A DNA stretch of 64,000 nucleotides, from contig NZ_JALNMI010000003.1 in assembly GCF_023156585.1 (NCBI RefSeq), forward strand, positions 310,001 to 374,000, in the 5' to 3' direction. Below the pieces are notes generated by a model. That model saw only the letters and a program-made list of their open reading frames with translations. It was not told the DNA's origin and did no database searches. The stretch comes from Subsaxibacter sp. CAU 1640 (GTDB taxonomy: Bacteria; Bacteroidota; Bacteroidia; Flavobacteriales; Flavobacteriaceae). Every line of letters starts with the position of its first letter. Within the stretch, counting starts at the first letter, position 1. The translations under genes were made by a program, and so were the position numbers. Below are positions 7,551 through 17,700 of the stretch, piece by piece.

Positions 7551-10500
7551 TTAAAATGTTATACTAAAACCTAATGTTGAAATCACTGGGATTGGGTAAC
7601 CTCCATTGTCGATACCGAATGCAATAGGTGATCCTCCTGCTTCGGGTGAAAATCCCGAAGTATCCTTCCAAGTGTAAAGATTTTGAATGTTAAAATAAAC
7701 CTTCATTTGTTGGATAGTCACATTTTTAACATCAAAAGGATCAAAATTGTAGCCCAACTGAACGTTTCTAATCCTGAAGTAACTGCCATCTTCAATCATA
7801 TATGTTGAAGGCAATCTGTTATATTCGGACGCATCATAAAGCCTTGGCTCCCAGTTTGAACTCCCGGATTGAGTCCATCGATTCGCTCTTGCCGCTCTAT
7901 AATTAAATTGTGCAAAGGAATTACCATTACCCCAATCTCTATATATTTCATTGCCATATACTCCTTGGAAATCCATATTTAGAAAGAAATTTTTATAGTC
8001 AAGATTCACATAAAATCCATAAGTAAAATCAGGAGTTGGATTACCAATGACCGTTCTATCATCTGGCGTTATCTCACCGTCACCATTCACATCTCTATAC
8101 TTAAAGTCTCCAGGCCCATAGCTTCCCAGAGTGCTTGGAGGTGAAGCCGCTATATCCGCATTTGATTGGTATAGACCATCTACAATGTAACCATAGAAAT
8201 GACCAATTGGTTCTCCAGTAATTGTTCTGGAAGCAGCACCAGAAAAAATTGCTGCATCCTGTCGAGTTGAAACTACTTCATTATTTATAGTTGTAATGTT
8301 TCCACCGATTGAATAACCAAAGTCTCCGCTTCCTGAAGTATCTCCCCAATTTGCTTCAAACTCGAAACCCTTATTTCTGATTTCACCTGAATTGTCAAAA
8401 AATTGTGCCGTTCCAATATCTACAAAGACCAATAAGTTTTCAGTAAGACGATTATAATAATTGGCATTGAATGTCAATCTATTATTAAACCATTCCGATT
8501 CTAGACCAACTTCCCAAAGTTTTACAGTCTCCCATTTAAGATTTGGGTTTTCTTCAAACCTTTGAATATAACCAGGAATAACATTTTCCCCGAATACAGC
8601 AGTCGCCCCTTCATTAACTCCAGGGTAAAAAGGATAATTTACTGGCACAAATTGATTTCCTAATTCTCCAATGGAACCTTTCAGTTTTAATAAATTTAAA
8701 GTAGAGGAATTTTCGAGAAAGCTTTCTTCAGAAACAACCCAACCAGCTCCTATAGACCAAAAATCTTGCTCTCTGCTATTTGGTGCTAATTGTGAAGTTG
8801 CATCTCTTCTATAGGAACCGTTCAACAGATATTTATCATCATAATTATACAGTGCTCTTCCAAGCCAGGATGTTGTGGCTCTGGTAAACTGATTTGAGCC
8901 AGACGTTCTTGAGGTTGGGTCCCCATAAGGAAAAACACCAACATACCAAAATCTCGGATCATCTGGTATAATTCCTACGCTAGGATCATGTTCTACACTA
9001 CCTGAAATGCCCTCAACATTGGTTTCTGTTGTGGTATATCCAAGTGTTGCACTAATTCCATGTGGACCAAAATCTTTCTTATATGTTAAAAGATATTCTT
9101 GTTGAAAATTAGTAACCAAATTAGAATTTTGATTAACTCTAGTAACCTGGTTACCATTAAAACTAACAATCTCATCAGTTTCCGCAGTATAAATATTTAC
9201 TATTGGAGTATAGGATCTTCCCCTTACATGATCATAATCACCATATAAATTAGTCCTGAAGGTAAAATCTTTTAAAAATTTAACCTCTCCAAACACACTA
9301 CCTACAAAACGGTATCTCTCGGCTATGTTCTTATTTTTGGTCACTTCTGCTACCAAGAGAGGATTTCCTATTTGAGCTCCCCCTATTTCAATAGGTAGTT
9401 GATTATAAAGACCGTTATATTCAGGTCTTGAGTCATAGTGAATTGGATCAACAATTGGTGTCGCATTAAGCGCCGAAGAGAATCCGCCTGTGTTAGGGAG
9501 TTTATCTTTGTAGAAATTTCCTGTCAATCCTATCTTTATATTATCAGACAAATTAAATTCATCATTCAGGTTCATAGTCAACCTCTGCAGGTTTTCCTGC
9601 TTGATAAGACCATCCTCATTTCTATAACCTAAACCAAATGAAATCTTATTCTTTTCTGATGCACTTTGAATACTAATATTATTAGTTTGGATAAAAGAAG
9701 ACTCTTTAGAAATTTCTTCAACCCAATCGGTATTACCTGTAAATAAGTCATAGTACGAGAAAGGAGCTAAACCTTCATTCATTAATCTTTCGTCATATAG
9801 CTCACGGAATAGTGCGGCATCGGCCATGTCGGGTGCATTGACTATATTTTTAAACCCTAAAGTTGAATTGAAGTTAATTGTTAATTTCCCAGCTTTAGCC
9901 TTTTTGGTTGTAACGATTATAACCCCATTTGCACCCCTAACGCCAAAAATCGCCAACGAAGATGCATCTTTAAGGATCTCAATAGATTCAATATCATTAG
10001 GATTTACGAAACTTATATCGTCTGCAAAAATACCATCTACTACATACAAAGGCTTGGTGCTATATCTACTACTTGTTCCTCTAATTCGTATATCAGGTTC
10101 TTGGCCGAGTGTTCCTGAATTTACCACCGATAGTCCGGCAACTCTACCTTGTAAAGAAGCTACTGGATTGGTAGCCGGCTTATCAGCTACAACATCTCCA
10201 GAAACTTTTACAATAGATCCTGTTAAATCTCTTTTTTCAGCTGTACCGTAACCGATAACAACAACTTCTCCTAAAGATTCTACATCTGTTTCCATTGTAA
10301 CATTGATAGTATTTTGAGAACCGACCGTAATTGAAACAGTTTTAAATCCCAACGAACTGAATTCTAAAACTGCCCCTTGATTAACCGTAATTGAGTAGTT
10401 ACCATCAAAATCAGTATTTGTGCCATTCGTGGTGCCTTTTTCAATGATGTTGACACCAGGCAACGGAAGTGAGTCATCCGCACTTGTTACTGTTCCTGTA

Positions 10501-10574
10501 ATTTTCTGCCCTTGAGCATGAATGAAGGAACTAACTAAAAGAAATAGAAATAATAACTTGAATTTAGCTTTCAT
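7551..10574 (-). CDS. susC: SusC/RagA family TonB-dependent outer-membrane transporter
   Basis: This 1007-residue protein has a signal peptide (ending SSFIHAQ), a carboxypeptidase-D-regulatory-like domain at about residues 22-105 (GTVTSADDSLPLPGVNI), a TonB-box-like EVVVIGYGTAEKRDLTGS, the plug domain (ASLQGRVAGLSVV, DIRIRGTSS, PLYVVDG, IEILKDASSLAIFGVRGANG) and a 22-strand-type barrel ending in the aromatic-rich ISTLGFSITF. It imports oligosaccharides into the periplasm using TonB energy. It is the first gene of the operon running to at least position 1. No T9SS C-terminal domain is present. Regulation probably comes through the sensor gene at 10799-13603 and the TGACGTA sites just upstream. 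Confidence 0.96.
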   Translation of the reverse strand: MKAKFKLLFLFLLVSSFIHAQGQKITGTVTSADDSLPLPGVNIIEKGTTNGTNTDFDGNYSITVNQGAVLEFSSLGFKTVSITVGSQNTINVTMETDVESLGEVVVIGYGTAEKRDLTGSIVKVSGDVVADKPATNPVASLQGRVAGLSVVNSGTLGQEPDIRIRGTSSRYSTKPLYVVDGIFADDISFVNPNDIESIEILKDASSLAIFGVRGANGVIIVTTKKAKAGKLTINFNSTLGFKNIVNAPDMADAALFRELYDERLMNEGLAPFSYYDLFTGNTDWVEEISKESSFIQTNNISIQSASEKNKISFGLGYRNEDGLIKQENLQRLTMNLNDEFNLSDNIKIGLTGNFYKDKLPNTGGFSSALNATPIVDPIHYDSRPEYNGLYNQLPIEIGGAQIGNPLLVAEVTKNKNIAERYRFVGSVFGEVKFLKDFTFRTNLYGDYDHVRGRSYTPIVNIYTAETDEIVSFNGNQVTRVNQNSNLVTNFQQEYLLTYKKDFGPHGISATLGYTTTETNVEGISGSVEHDPSVGIIPDDPRFWYVGVFPYGDPTSRTSGSNQFTRATTSWLGRALYNYDDKYLLNGSYRRDATSQLAPNSREQDFWSIGAGWVVSEESFLENSSTLNLLKLKGSIGELGNQFVPVNYPFYPGVNEGATAVFGENVIPGYIQRFEENPNLKWETVKLWEVGLESEWFNNRLTFNANYYNRLTENLLVFVDIGTAQFFDNSGEIRNKGFEFEANWGDTSGSGDFGYSIGGNITTINNEVVSTRQDAAIFSGAASRTITGEPIGHFYGYIVDGLYQSNADIAASPPSTLGSYGPGDFKYRDVNGDGEITPDDRTVIGNPTPDFTYGFYVNLDYKNFFLNMDFQGVYGNEIYRDWGNGNSFAQFNYRAARANRWTQSGSSNWEPRLYDASEYNRLPSTYMIEDGSYFRIRNVQLGYNFDPFDVKNVTIQQMKVYFNIQNLYTWKDTSGFSPEAGGSPIAFGIDNGGYPIPVISTLGFSITF

Positions 10575-10653
10575 ATAGTGTTTGATTTTCGTGTTAGTAG
10601 TGACAAGATAATAAGCAATTTCACATAATTTAACAATTTATTTACATTTTACA

Positions 10654-10762
10654 TACGTCAAACGTGTTAAAGTGAGTCAACATCAATAGTGACGTAGCTC
10701 CAAGTTACAAAAAAAAGTTCGAAATCGTTTGAGGTTTAACTGAATGACGTATAATTGACGTA
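10654..10762 (-). promoter_or_regulatory. Cluster of TGACGTA sites, candidate operators of susC
   Basis: The 7-mer TGACGTA occurs on the plus strand at 10690-10696, 10745-10751 and 10756-10762, and inverted (TACGTCA) at 10654-10660. The direct copies are 11 and 55 bases apart, so they lie on about the same helical face. This is far more than expected by chance in 109 bases. The cluster lies between the regulator gene stop and the susC start. Binding by the LuxR-type regulator encoded next door is inference. Confidence 0.6.
10659..10686 (-). promoter_or_regulatory. Tentative susC promoter
   Basis: On the minus strand, TTG (10684-10686), 17 bases, then CACGTTTG (10659-10666) resembles the Bacteroidota promoter TTG-N17-23-TAnnTTTG with one mismatch in the -7 box. 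The start of transcription would fall near 10652, leaving a leader of about 77 bases. One TGACGTA site lies just upstream of the -33 element and the inverted one overlaps the -7 box. The mismatch fits an activator-dependent promoter. Confidence 0.35.
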
Positions 10763-10798
10763 GTACAAAAATGCCAATTCGATAATTTGAAGGGGTAG

Positions 10799-13603
10799 CT
10801 ATTTAAAATTTACAAGATAATCCGTAAGGTTTTTATCAGATTCTAAATCTAACTTGCGCTTTAGTCGATAGCGTTGCGTTTCTACACCTCTTGGCGAAAT
10901 ATTCAAAAGTGGTGCAATTTCTTTGGTTGTCAAATTCATTTTAATGTAGGCACAAATCTTTAAGTCTTTATGAGTCAGTTGAGGAAACTTTTTCTTTAAT
11001 CCATTAAAAAACTCTTCATGGACTTGATTGAAATTATACTCAAATACCTCCCACTCATCCTTTTGCCCTATTGAACCATCTACCTTCTTTAATATCTTTT
11101 TATAGGAAAATGGGTTATCGAAATTCCCTTTATGTTGTATAAGCTCATTTTTTAACTCTAACAACGCCTCGTTCTTTTTGACCAGTGCCATTGCAGTATT
11201 TGCCAATTGTTTGCTCTTTAATTTGATTTCATTTTTAAGAGCTTCATTCTTAAGTTCAACTATTTTACGATCATTTTCTTTTGTTTTTTCCTTCAACAAT
11301 TCGCGTTGTTCTAGTTCGAATTGTTGAGTCAAGAGTTCCTGCTCTTTCTTAATTTTTCTTTTATGAAGTGTGTAAAAAATGACGACCGAAATAGCAGCCA
11401 AGAAAAGAAATAGAAAAAAACCCTTTATAGTTTTATACCATGGAGGTAAAACTGTTAATTGAAATGACGTAGTTGGTGAGGAAATTCCTGAAGAACTTGT
11501 TGTTCTAAAAAGTAATTTATAATCGCCACTGTTTAAATTTGATAATTCCAATTTTTCTCTTTCTAGAGGGTACCAATGCGAAGAGTCTAAATTTGCAATG
11601 GAATACTCAAAAAAGTGATTTCTGGAGTTGGGAGAAGAAATTGAAATACTGATGTTTTTGTTTTTAAAAGGCACTTCTATTGAAGAGGTGCCATTTAAAT
11701 CCATAAATTTTTTATCAAGTTCCAAAGATTCAATAATTGGTTTGAATAAATTGTCTTTTTCGGAATATCTCTGGCTATTTATCATCATAAATCCATCATT
11801 TAAATTTAATGCATAAATAGAATCCTTGATTAAAGAAACCCTTTCATAGCCAACAATTAATCTTTTTTTGAAATATCTATCTGAAAGTGTAAGATGATAG
11901 CTTGGATCCGAAAGAGACTTCAGTTCAATAACTTCTTTGTTCTTCATTGCAAGAACTTCATTCTCTTCTTCAGAAATGATATATGAGTCTTTACTGAAAT
12001 TTTCGTTTAAATATTTAAAAGGAACAATGCTATCTAACAATGGCTCATATTTTTTCCAACCGTCATTAGTTTTAAAAATCGTATTTGATTTTAATTTGAA
12101 TGTTCTGATATTGTAATCTGACGTTAAATCTTTCTTTCCATAATCCTTTATTTCGGTGATGGAATCATGTGAATTATTGAACTTAATTTTAAACAGCCCT
12201 TTGTAGGCATGAGCTGCCCAAGCAGTATTTGAATCTTCGAACACCAAAAATCGCACTGGCATTCTTGGACCTCCCAAATGTTTGACCTCCCAATCACCAT
12301 TCCTATAATCAAATTTTACGATTCCCGTGTAAGCTCCTTGCATGTAAAGGTTTGATTGCTCTGGCACCTTTTTAAGAACCCATCCTCCTGTTTGGGCCGA
12401 AAGCAACTTAATCTCTTTGTTTTGAACCAAATAAGTACCATTATTATGGCCACACAATAGCTGTCCTTCTATTTCCTTAAGTTCCCAAACCTGACCTTGA
12501 GAGCCTTCAATAAATCTTAAGATATTATCTCTATCAATATAATAAAGACCAGTATTGCTTCCTATATAAATAGTTCCTTCGAATAAAATGACATCGTATA
12601 CAGCACCAAGCTTTCCTGTAACATCATTATAAAAAGAGTGTGGACTGTCCAAATTAATTGAAGCTATGCCATTATCTAAACCAAGCCAAAGTTCATCTGT
12701 ATTATCCACAAATTGGTCGAGAACGGTATTGTTCATCAGTCCATTTTCTTTGCTTATATGAAATAGTACATTTCCAGAAGTATCTGTGATATATATTCCA
12801 TTTTTTATTGTTCCAAAAACCATGGTGCCATTTTGCAATGATGAAAAAGCGTTCAATTGCTGCTCTTTGATAATTGAATTTATTTCAGAGTTCCAAGGTT
12901 TAAACTTACCGTCTTCATAAATAAAGCAACCCCTTAAAGAAGTTGAAATCATTAAGCTTCCATCATAATCGCTAATGGCTACAACCTTTGCATCAATCAT
13001 TATTTCATTGAAAATGAAACGCTTTGGAGTTTCGTTTTCGAGTATAAAAATTCCACCCTTCAATGTTGAAATAAAAAGATCATCATCAACCACATCTATG
13101 GAAAGAACTGTTGAAGAAGGCTTTATTTGAGAAATCTTATTGTTTTTGTAGATATAAACATTAAGGAACGATCTAAAGACCACAGCATCTTTATAGGGGA
13201 TAATTTGCCAAAATTCTTCATTGAAAAATTCTTTCTTGTCAATTAAATGGCTTAATGATTTGTAAACTAACGTTCCCTTGGAGTTTTTTTGCCAATAACC
13301 GAATTCTTCATAAGAACCTATATAAATTCGGTCTTTAAGAGGTAAGACAGAGCGAATGGTGGTTTTGTTGGGAATTTCGTGCAGGCTCCATTTAAGACCA
13401 TCAAAAACCAATAACCCATTATTGTTTGCAACATAGATTTTGCCGTCATTGCCTTTGGCTATTCCCCAATTTTGATTACCTGCGTTATATTCAGATAATG
13501 AATAATTTTGAAAATATGGTGAATACTGTGCGTTTAGTTGATTGAACATCAAAAAACTAAACAACAATACGTAAATGAAGTATGGAACAGATTTAGAATA
13601 CAT
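10799..13603 (-). CDS. Membrane-tethered beta-propeller sensor with LuxR-type HTH, likely PUL regulator
   Basis: The chosen ATG at 13603 gives 934 residues; a TTG two codons upstream is less likely. A signal peptide ends near LNAQ. Residues of about 25-650 carry two-component-regulator propeller repeats, followed by a Y_Y_Y-type beta-sandwich (HFFEYSIANLDSSHWYPL, GDYKLLFRTTSS), one membrane helix at about 728-746, a charged coiled coil at about 750-870 and a LuxR/GerE-type helix-turn-helix near 881-930 (LTHKDLKICAYIKMNLTTKE, IAPLLNISPRGVETQRYRLK). No histidine kinase, receiver or ATPase domain is visible, so it seems to sense glycan in the periplasm and bind DNA from the membrane. It lies upstream of susC in the same direction, with 224 bases between. 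Its target is inferred from position. Confidence 0.85.
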   Translation of the reverse strand: MYSKSVPYFIYVLLFSFLMFNQLNAQYSPYFQNYSLSEYNAGNQNWGIAKGNDGKIYVANNNGLLVFDGLKWSLHEIPNKTTIRSVLPLKDRIYIGSYEEFGYWQKNSKGTLVYKSLSHLIDKKEFFNEEFWQIIPYKDAVVFRSFLNVYIYKNNKISQIKPSSTVLSIDVVDDDLFISTLKGGIFILENETPKRFIFNEIMIDAKVVAISDYDGSLMISTSLRGCFIYEDGKFKPWNSEINSIIKEQQLNAFSSLQNGTMVFGTIKNGIYITDTSGNVLFHISKENGLMNNTVLDQFVDNTDELWLGLDNGIASINLDSPHSFYNDVTGKLGAVYDVILFEGTIYIGSNTGLYYIDRDNILRFIEGSQGQVWELKEIEGQLLCGHNNGTYLVQNKEIKLLSAQTGGWVLKKVPEQSNLYMQGAYTGIVKFDYRNGDWEVKHLGGPRMPVRFLVFEDSNTAWAAHAYKGLFKIKFNNSHDSITEIKDYGKKDLTSDYNIRTFKLKSNTIFKTNDGWKKYEPLLDSIVPFKYLNENFSKDSYIISEEENEVLAMKNKEVIELKSLSDPSYHLTLSDRYFKKRLIVGYERVSLIKDSIYALNLNDGFMMINSQRYSEKDNLFKPIIESLELDKKFMDLNGTSSIEVPFKNKNISISISSPNSRNHFFEYSIANLDSSHWYPLEREKLELSNLNSGDYKLLFRTTSSSGISSPTTSFQLTVLPPWYKTIKGFFLFLFLAAISVVIFYTLHKRKIKKEQELLTQQFELEQRELLKEKTKENDRKIVELKNEALKNEIKLKSKQLANTAMALVKKNEALLELKNELIQHKGNFDNPFSYKKILKKVDGSIGQKDEWEVFEYNFNQVHEEFFNGLKKKFPQLTHKDLKICAYIKMNLTTKEIAPLLNISPRGVETQRYRLKRKLDLESDKNLTDYLVNFK

Positions 13604-13710
13604 CGGCAAATTTCAAGAATAACTTGACTGAAATGATTGCCTAAATGTAAAAAATTACTTCACAATACAAAAATCATCATATTTATCAGTTTAGTACAAT
13701 AATGATCATC

Positions 13711-14691
13711 TTACATTTTATTGATTCGACTTCTAGTACATGGACAATCACTCATACCTTGTAAGAAATCAACACCTATGGTTATCATATGTGTCCCAGA
13801 ATTGTAACCAGCTAAATCGTTCATAGTGATTTGATAAGAATAAGCAAAATAGAATTTATTCTTCATGATTCCTGCCATCGGACCTAAATTCAAAGGTTTT
13901 AACGTTTGATCGTTTAAAAATCTGTATGAAGCTCCAACCCAAAAATAATCATCGTATCTTCCAAATTGTCTGTATTTGAAGTTAATATCGGTAGTAGAAC
14001 GTCTATCGCTACTAAACAACTGATAGAAAACAGAAGGTTCATACTCCACCTTTTTATTGGTATTGCTTCCGAAAACATAACCCGAATAAATTTGATAGTT
14101 CAAAATCAAACTTGGCTCTATTCCTCTGAATTTATCAATATCCTTTTTGAGGATATTATTCGCATTGAAACTGAAATAAAATCCACCATAGCGATAAAGT
14201 GCTCCAACATCAAAGTTATTATTTGAAACTGAACGGTCATCTGTTATACTTGGATCTACAATAGGGATTTCATAAGTAGGCTCAAAATTCTGAATATCAA
14301 TCTTGAAATTATTGATGTTGTAAGATATACCAAAGGACAAATATTGTTTTGTATAATAGTCAATTACTAAATGATGTGCAAAAGAGAATTTAACACCTTT
14401 CTGACGTGTATTTCCATTTTTATCATTATATGCAGAGATTCCTATACCAGAACGATTAGAAATCCTAAAATCAGCATAAACTGATTGGTTATCAGGTGCA
14501 TCCTTGATTCCTACCCATTGTGTGAGTCCATTGGCCCTGATTCTTAAATTGTCTCCAATTCCTGCATAAGTAGGCGAAATTACAAAATCATTATCCGCCA
14601 AGTACTGTGTCCAAACTGGCAAATTTAACTCCTGGCCGTAACTTGCTGTCACGACCAAGATCAGTATATATCTAAGTAGGTTTTTCATCAT
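13711..14691 (-). CDS. sprF: PorP/SprF family T9SS membrane protein
   Basis: The 326-residue protein has a signal peptide (ending TASYGQ), then the PorP/SprF opening LNLPVWTQYLADNDFVISP and NGLTQWVGIKDAPDNQSVYA, followed by a predicted outer-membrane beta-barrel with alternating strands. Family members help T9SS secrete or attach particular cargo; SprF of Flavobacterium johnsoniae is needed for surface display of SprB. Here the gene directly follows the giant SprB-like adhesin gene (42 bases) on the same strand, which matches the sprB-sprF order. A tandem ATG pair starts the gene (14691 or 14688). The orthology call rests on synteny and family; the family itself is secure. Confidence 0.85.
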   Translation of the reverse strand: MMKNLLRYILILVVTASYGQELNLPVWTQYLADNDFVISPTYAGIGDNLRIRANGLTQWVGIKDAPDNQSVYADFRISNRSGIGISAYNDKNGNTRQKGVKFSFAHHLVIDYYTKQYLSFGISYNINNFKIDIQNFEPTYEIPIVDPSITDDRSVSNNNFDVGALYRYGGFYFSFNANNILKKDIDKFRGIEPSLILNYQIYSGYVFGSNTNKKVEYEPSVFYQLFSSDRRSTTDINFKYRQFGRYDDYFWVGASYRFLNDQTLKPLNLGPMAGIMKNKFYFAYSYQITMNDLAGYNSGTHMITIGVDFLQGMSDCPCTRSRINKM

Positions 14692-14733
14692 AATGCTAGT
14701 TTATAAATCAAATAATTTGGGGGCATTCATTTA

Positions 14734-17700
14734 TTATCTATAGAGTGTAAAGTGACCTACAAAATCACGGTCGTTCGTGGAACTGTTCAGTCTCACCACA
14801 TACCAGTAATCACCTGTTGGCAATTCTCTGTTGTTGTATTTTCCATCCCAATACTCACCAACTCGATAGGTCGCCACTTTACGGCCATATCGGTCAAAAA
14901 TGTCGAATTCCAAGTTTGGATAGTTATCTGTACAACCAGGAGCCCAGCCATCAGTAACACCATCATTGTTTGGTGTGAAATAATTTGGAATACAGATATC
15001 AACAAACTCCAAGTACAGAGAGGCACTCGCCATACAACCCCAACTATCAGTGACGGCAATGGTATAGGTTCCTGATTCTGTAATGATGAATTCATTGGTA
15101 GTTCCGTAATTTTCACCATTGAATGTGTAGGTATAATCCCCAGAGCCACCATTTGCGTTTGCGATGATTTCGTTCAAATCACCTTCGCTCAACGTTATAG
15201 TCACAGGTTGAATTTCATCAATATCAAAAAACTCTGTTGTTTGTATACAACCATTAGTATGCCTTACATTGATAAAGTGGTCAACGCCGGCTGGAATATT
15301 TGTAAAGATATTACTTGACTGATAAGGTCCTCCATCCAACGAATAATCCAATTGCGAAAGGTCTGTATTGCTTTCATCTACAGTAACAACCACCATATTT
15401 GTACCAACGTTGTTTTCACATAAATTCTCTACTTCAATCAATGGGTTAATGGTCACAGATTCAGGGAATGTAATGTTCCATTCAGATTCACAACCTTCAG
15501 CATCACGAACAAAAACAGTATGGTCTCCTCCACCCAATCCTGTAAAATCAAATTGTGTTTGTGTCAAAGTCCCTGTGGTGTAAGTGCCATCATAATTATC
15601 AAGATTCACACTATAAGGCGCTGTCCCTCCAGAAATATCAATACTAAATTCACCCAAAGCATCACCTTCACAAACTTCTGGGAACATACTGTCGGCCACA
15701 ATACTGATTATGACAGGTGCAGGTTCGGTAATGGTAAAATTGAAAGTTAGATAACAACCCAAAATATCCTGAACAATCACATCATAATTACCAGGAGCCA
15801 AATTTTCAAACACATTGGTTTCAAAAAATTGATTCAGTTGAGGAGAAATAGCATATTTAATAATACCTGTGCCTCCAGTTGCAAGAATTTCAAGCGAACC
15901 ATTGTTGCTTCCGCTACAAGACACATTGCTAATGTTGAATGTCGCCTCTAATGGAGCAGATGGCTCTGTAATGGTAACAGGAGCAGAAGTTTCCTCACAA
16001 TCACCACTTAACACATTTACAATATATGTTCCAGCTACAAGCTGCGTAAATACACCAGGACTGTTTTGAGTTGCAGGAATTGCATTGCCTGCCGAATCTT
16101 GAAGTGTGTAAACATAATTGCCTAAACCACCTTGAGCATCAGCTACTACAGAACCTGTATTATCACCAGCACAATTGATGGTTGGGTTACTTGCAGTCAA
16201 ATCAATAGTCAGCTCTGGAAGTTCATCAATGGTGATTTCATTGGAAACATTGGCCACACAACCATTCGCGTCTCTCACATAATACTCATAAGTTCCGGCT
16301 GGAACAGAAAAGGTGACAGATGATGTAAATGTTCCTAAAACAGGTGAAAAATTACTGTTATTACTATAGGTATAATTTCCAGTTCCGCCTGATGCGCTCA
16401 AGGTCAAAGTTGCTTGCGTTAAACAAGTAGGAGTAGTTGTCACTACCAAATTAGCTTGAATAGGCGTAGGTTGCGTGATGACGATATCCGTTGATGTCAT
16501 CTCACAATTATATCCGTCTGTGATAGTTACATTATACGTTCCTTCACCAAGACCATTAAACACATTGGATGTTTGAGGTCCAGAAGAACTTGGTGTTGGC
16601 AATATGCTATTTAAGGTATAAGTGTAATTTCCACCTTGTCCACCTGAAACATTCGTCACAATAATGGATGCATCCTGATCACCAAAACAAGACAACAAAG
16701 TTGTATTTGGTGTGAACATTGCAGTGATTGGATTTGGAACCGATAGTGTCACATTCACAGAAGCAATACAATTTTGTGCATCTCTAACATTCACAGTATA
16801 ATTTCCTGCCGATAAATCAGTAAATGTTCCGTTTGACGAGTAAGCCACAGTGGCAGCACCTGTCAATTCGTACTCATAACTTCCCCAACCACCTATAGCA
16901 ATTGCTGAAATGGTTCCAAGATTATTATCACAAGTGACATTGGAGGTTTCTGAAGCAGCCAATACCAGTTGTTCTGCTGGTGACGAAATAATCACTGTTG
17001 AAGTCGCTGAACAAAATGGACTTGCCGTTTCTGTTATGACAACTGTGTAAGAACCGGCTGTCATTCCTGATACAGTTTCAGGATTGGTCGATGTATTGGT
17101 AGCAACAGGGCCCAAAACCGAAACTCCTGAAGTATTGAAAACTTCATAAGTATAAGGTCCAGAATAACCATTCACGTTGATGGTAAATGAGCCTGAATTA
17201 TCACCGAAACAAATTACAGGAGTCGATGTCGTTGTAAATGTTGGAGGAACTGCCGTTGGCAAAGACACCTCAACCTCTTCCGTACATAATGTATTGTTAT
17301 CCGTGATTGAAATCGTATATAATCCCGATGGCACACCAGAAAACACATTACCTGCTAAACTAATAGAAGCTGGATTTGGACTGATGGCGTAAGAATAGGA
17401 ACCAGTGCCTCCCGAACCTGTAACTGTGATGACACCATCATCATTGTTACAGCTTGGAACAGTCGTTACAGATGGTGTTACATCCAATGGTGGTGCAATG
17501 TTGATCGTAATAGTGTTACCACATCCGTTGACATCTCTAATCTCTACAGTATGTGCACCTGAAGTTAAATTAGAAACTGTGAAAGGTGGTACTCTTGTTT
17601 GAAATGCGCCACCATCAATGCTGAAACTATAAGGAGACATTCCTGCAGAATCTAATGTTACCTCAATTTCGAATGAACCTTCAGTTGCAGTACACTGATT

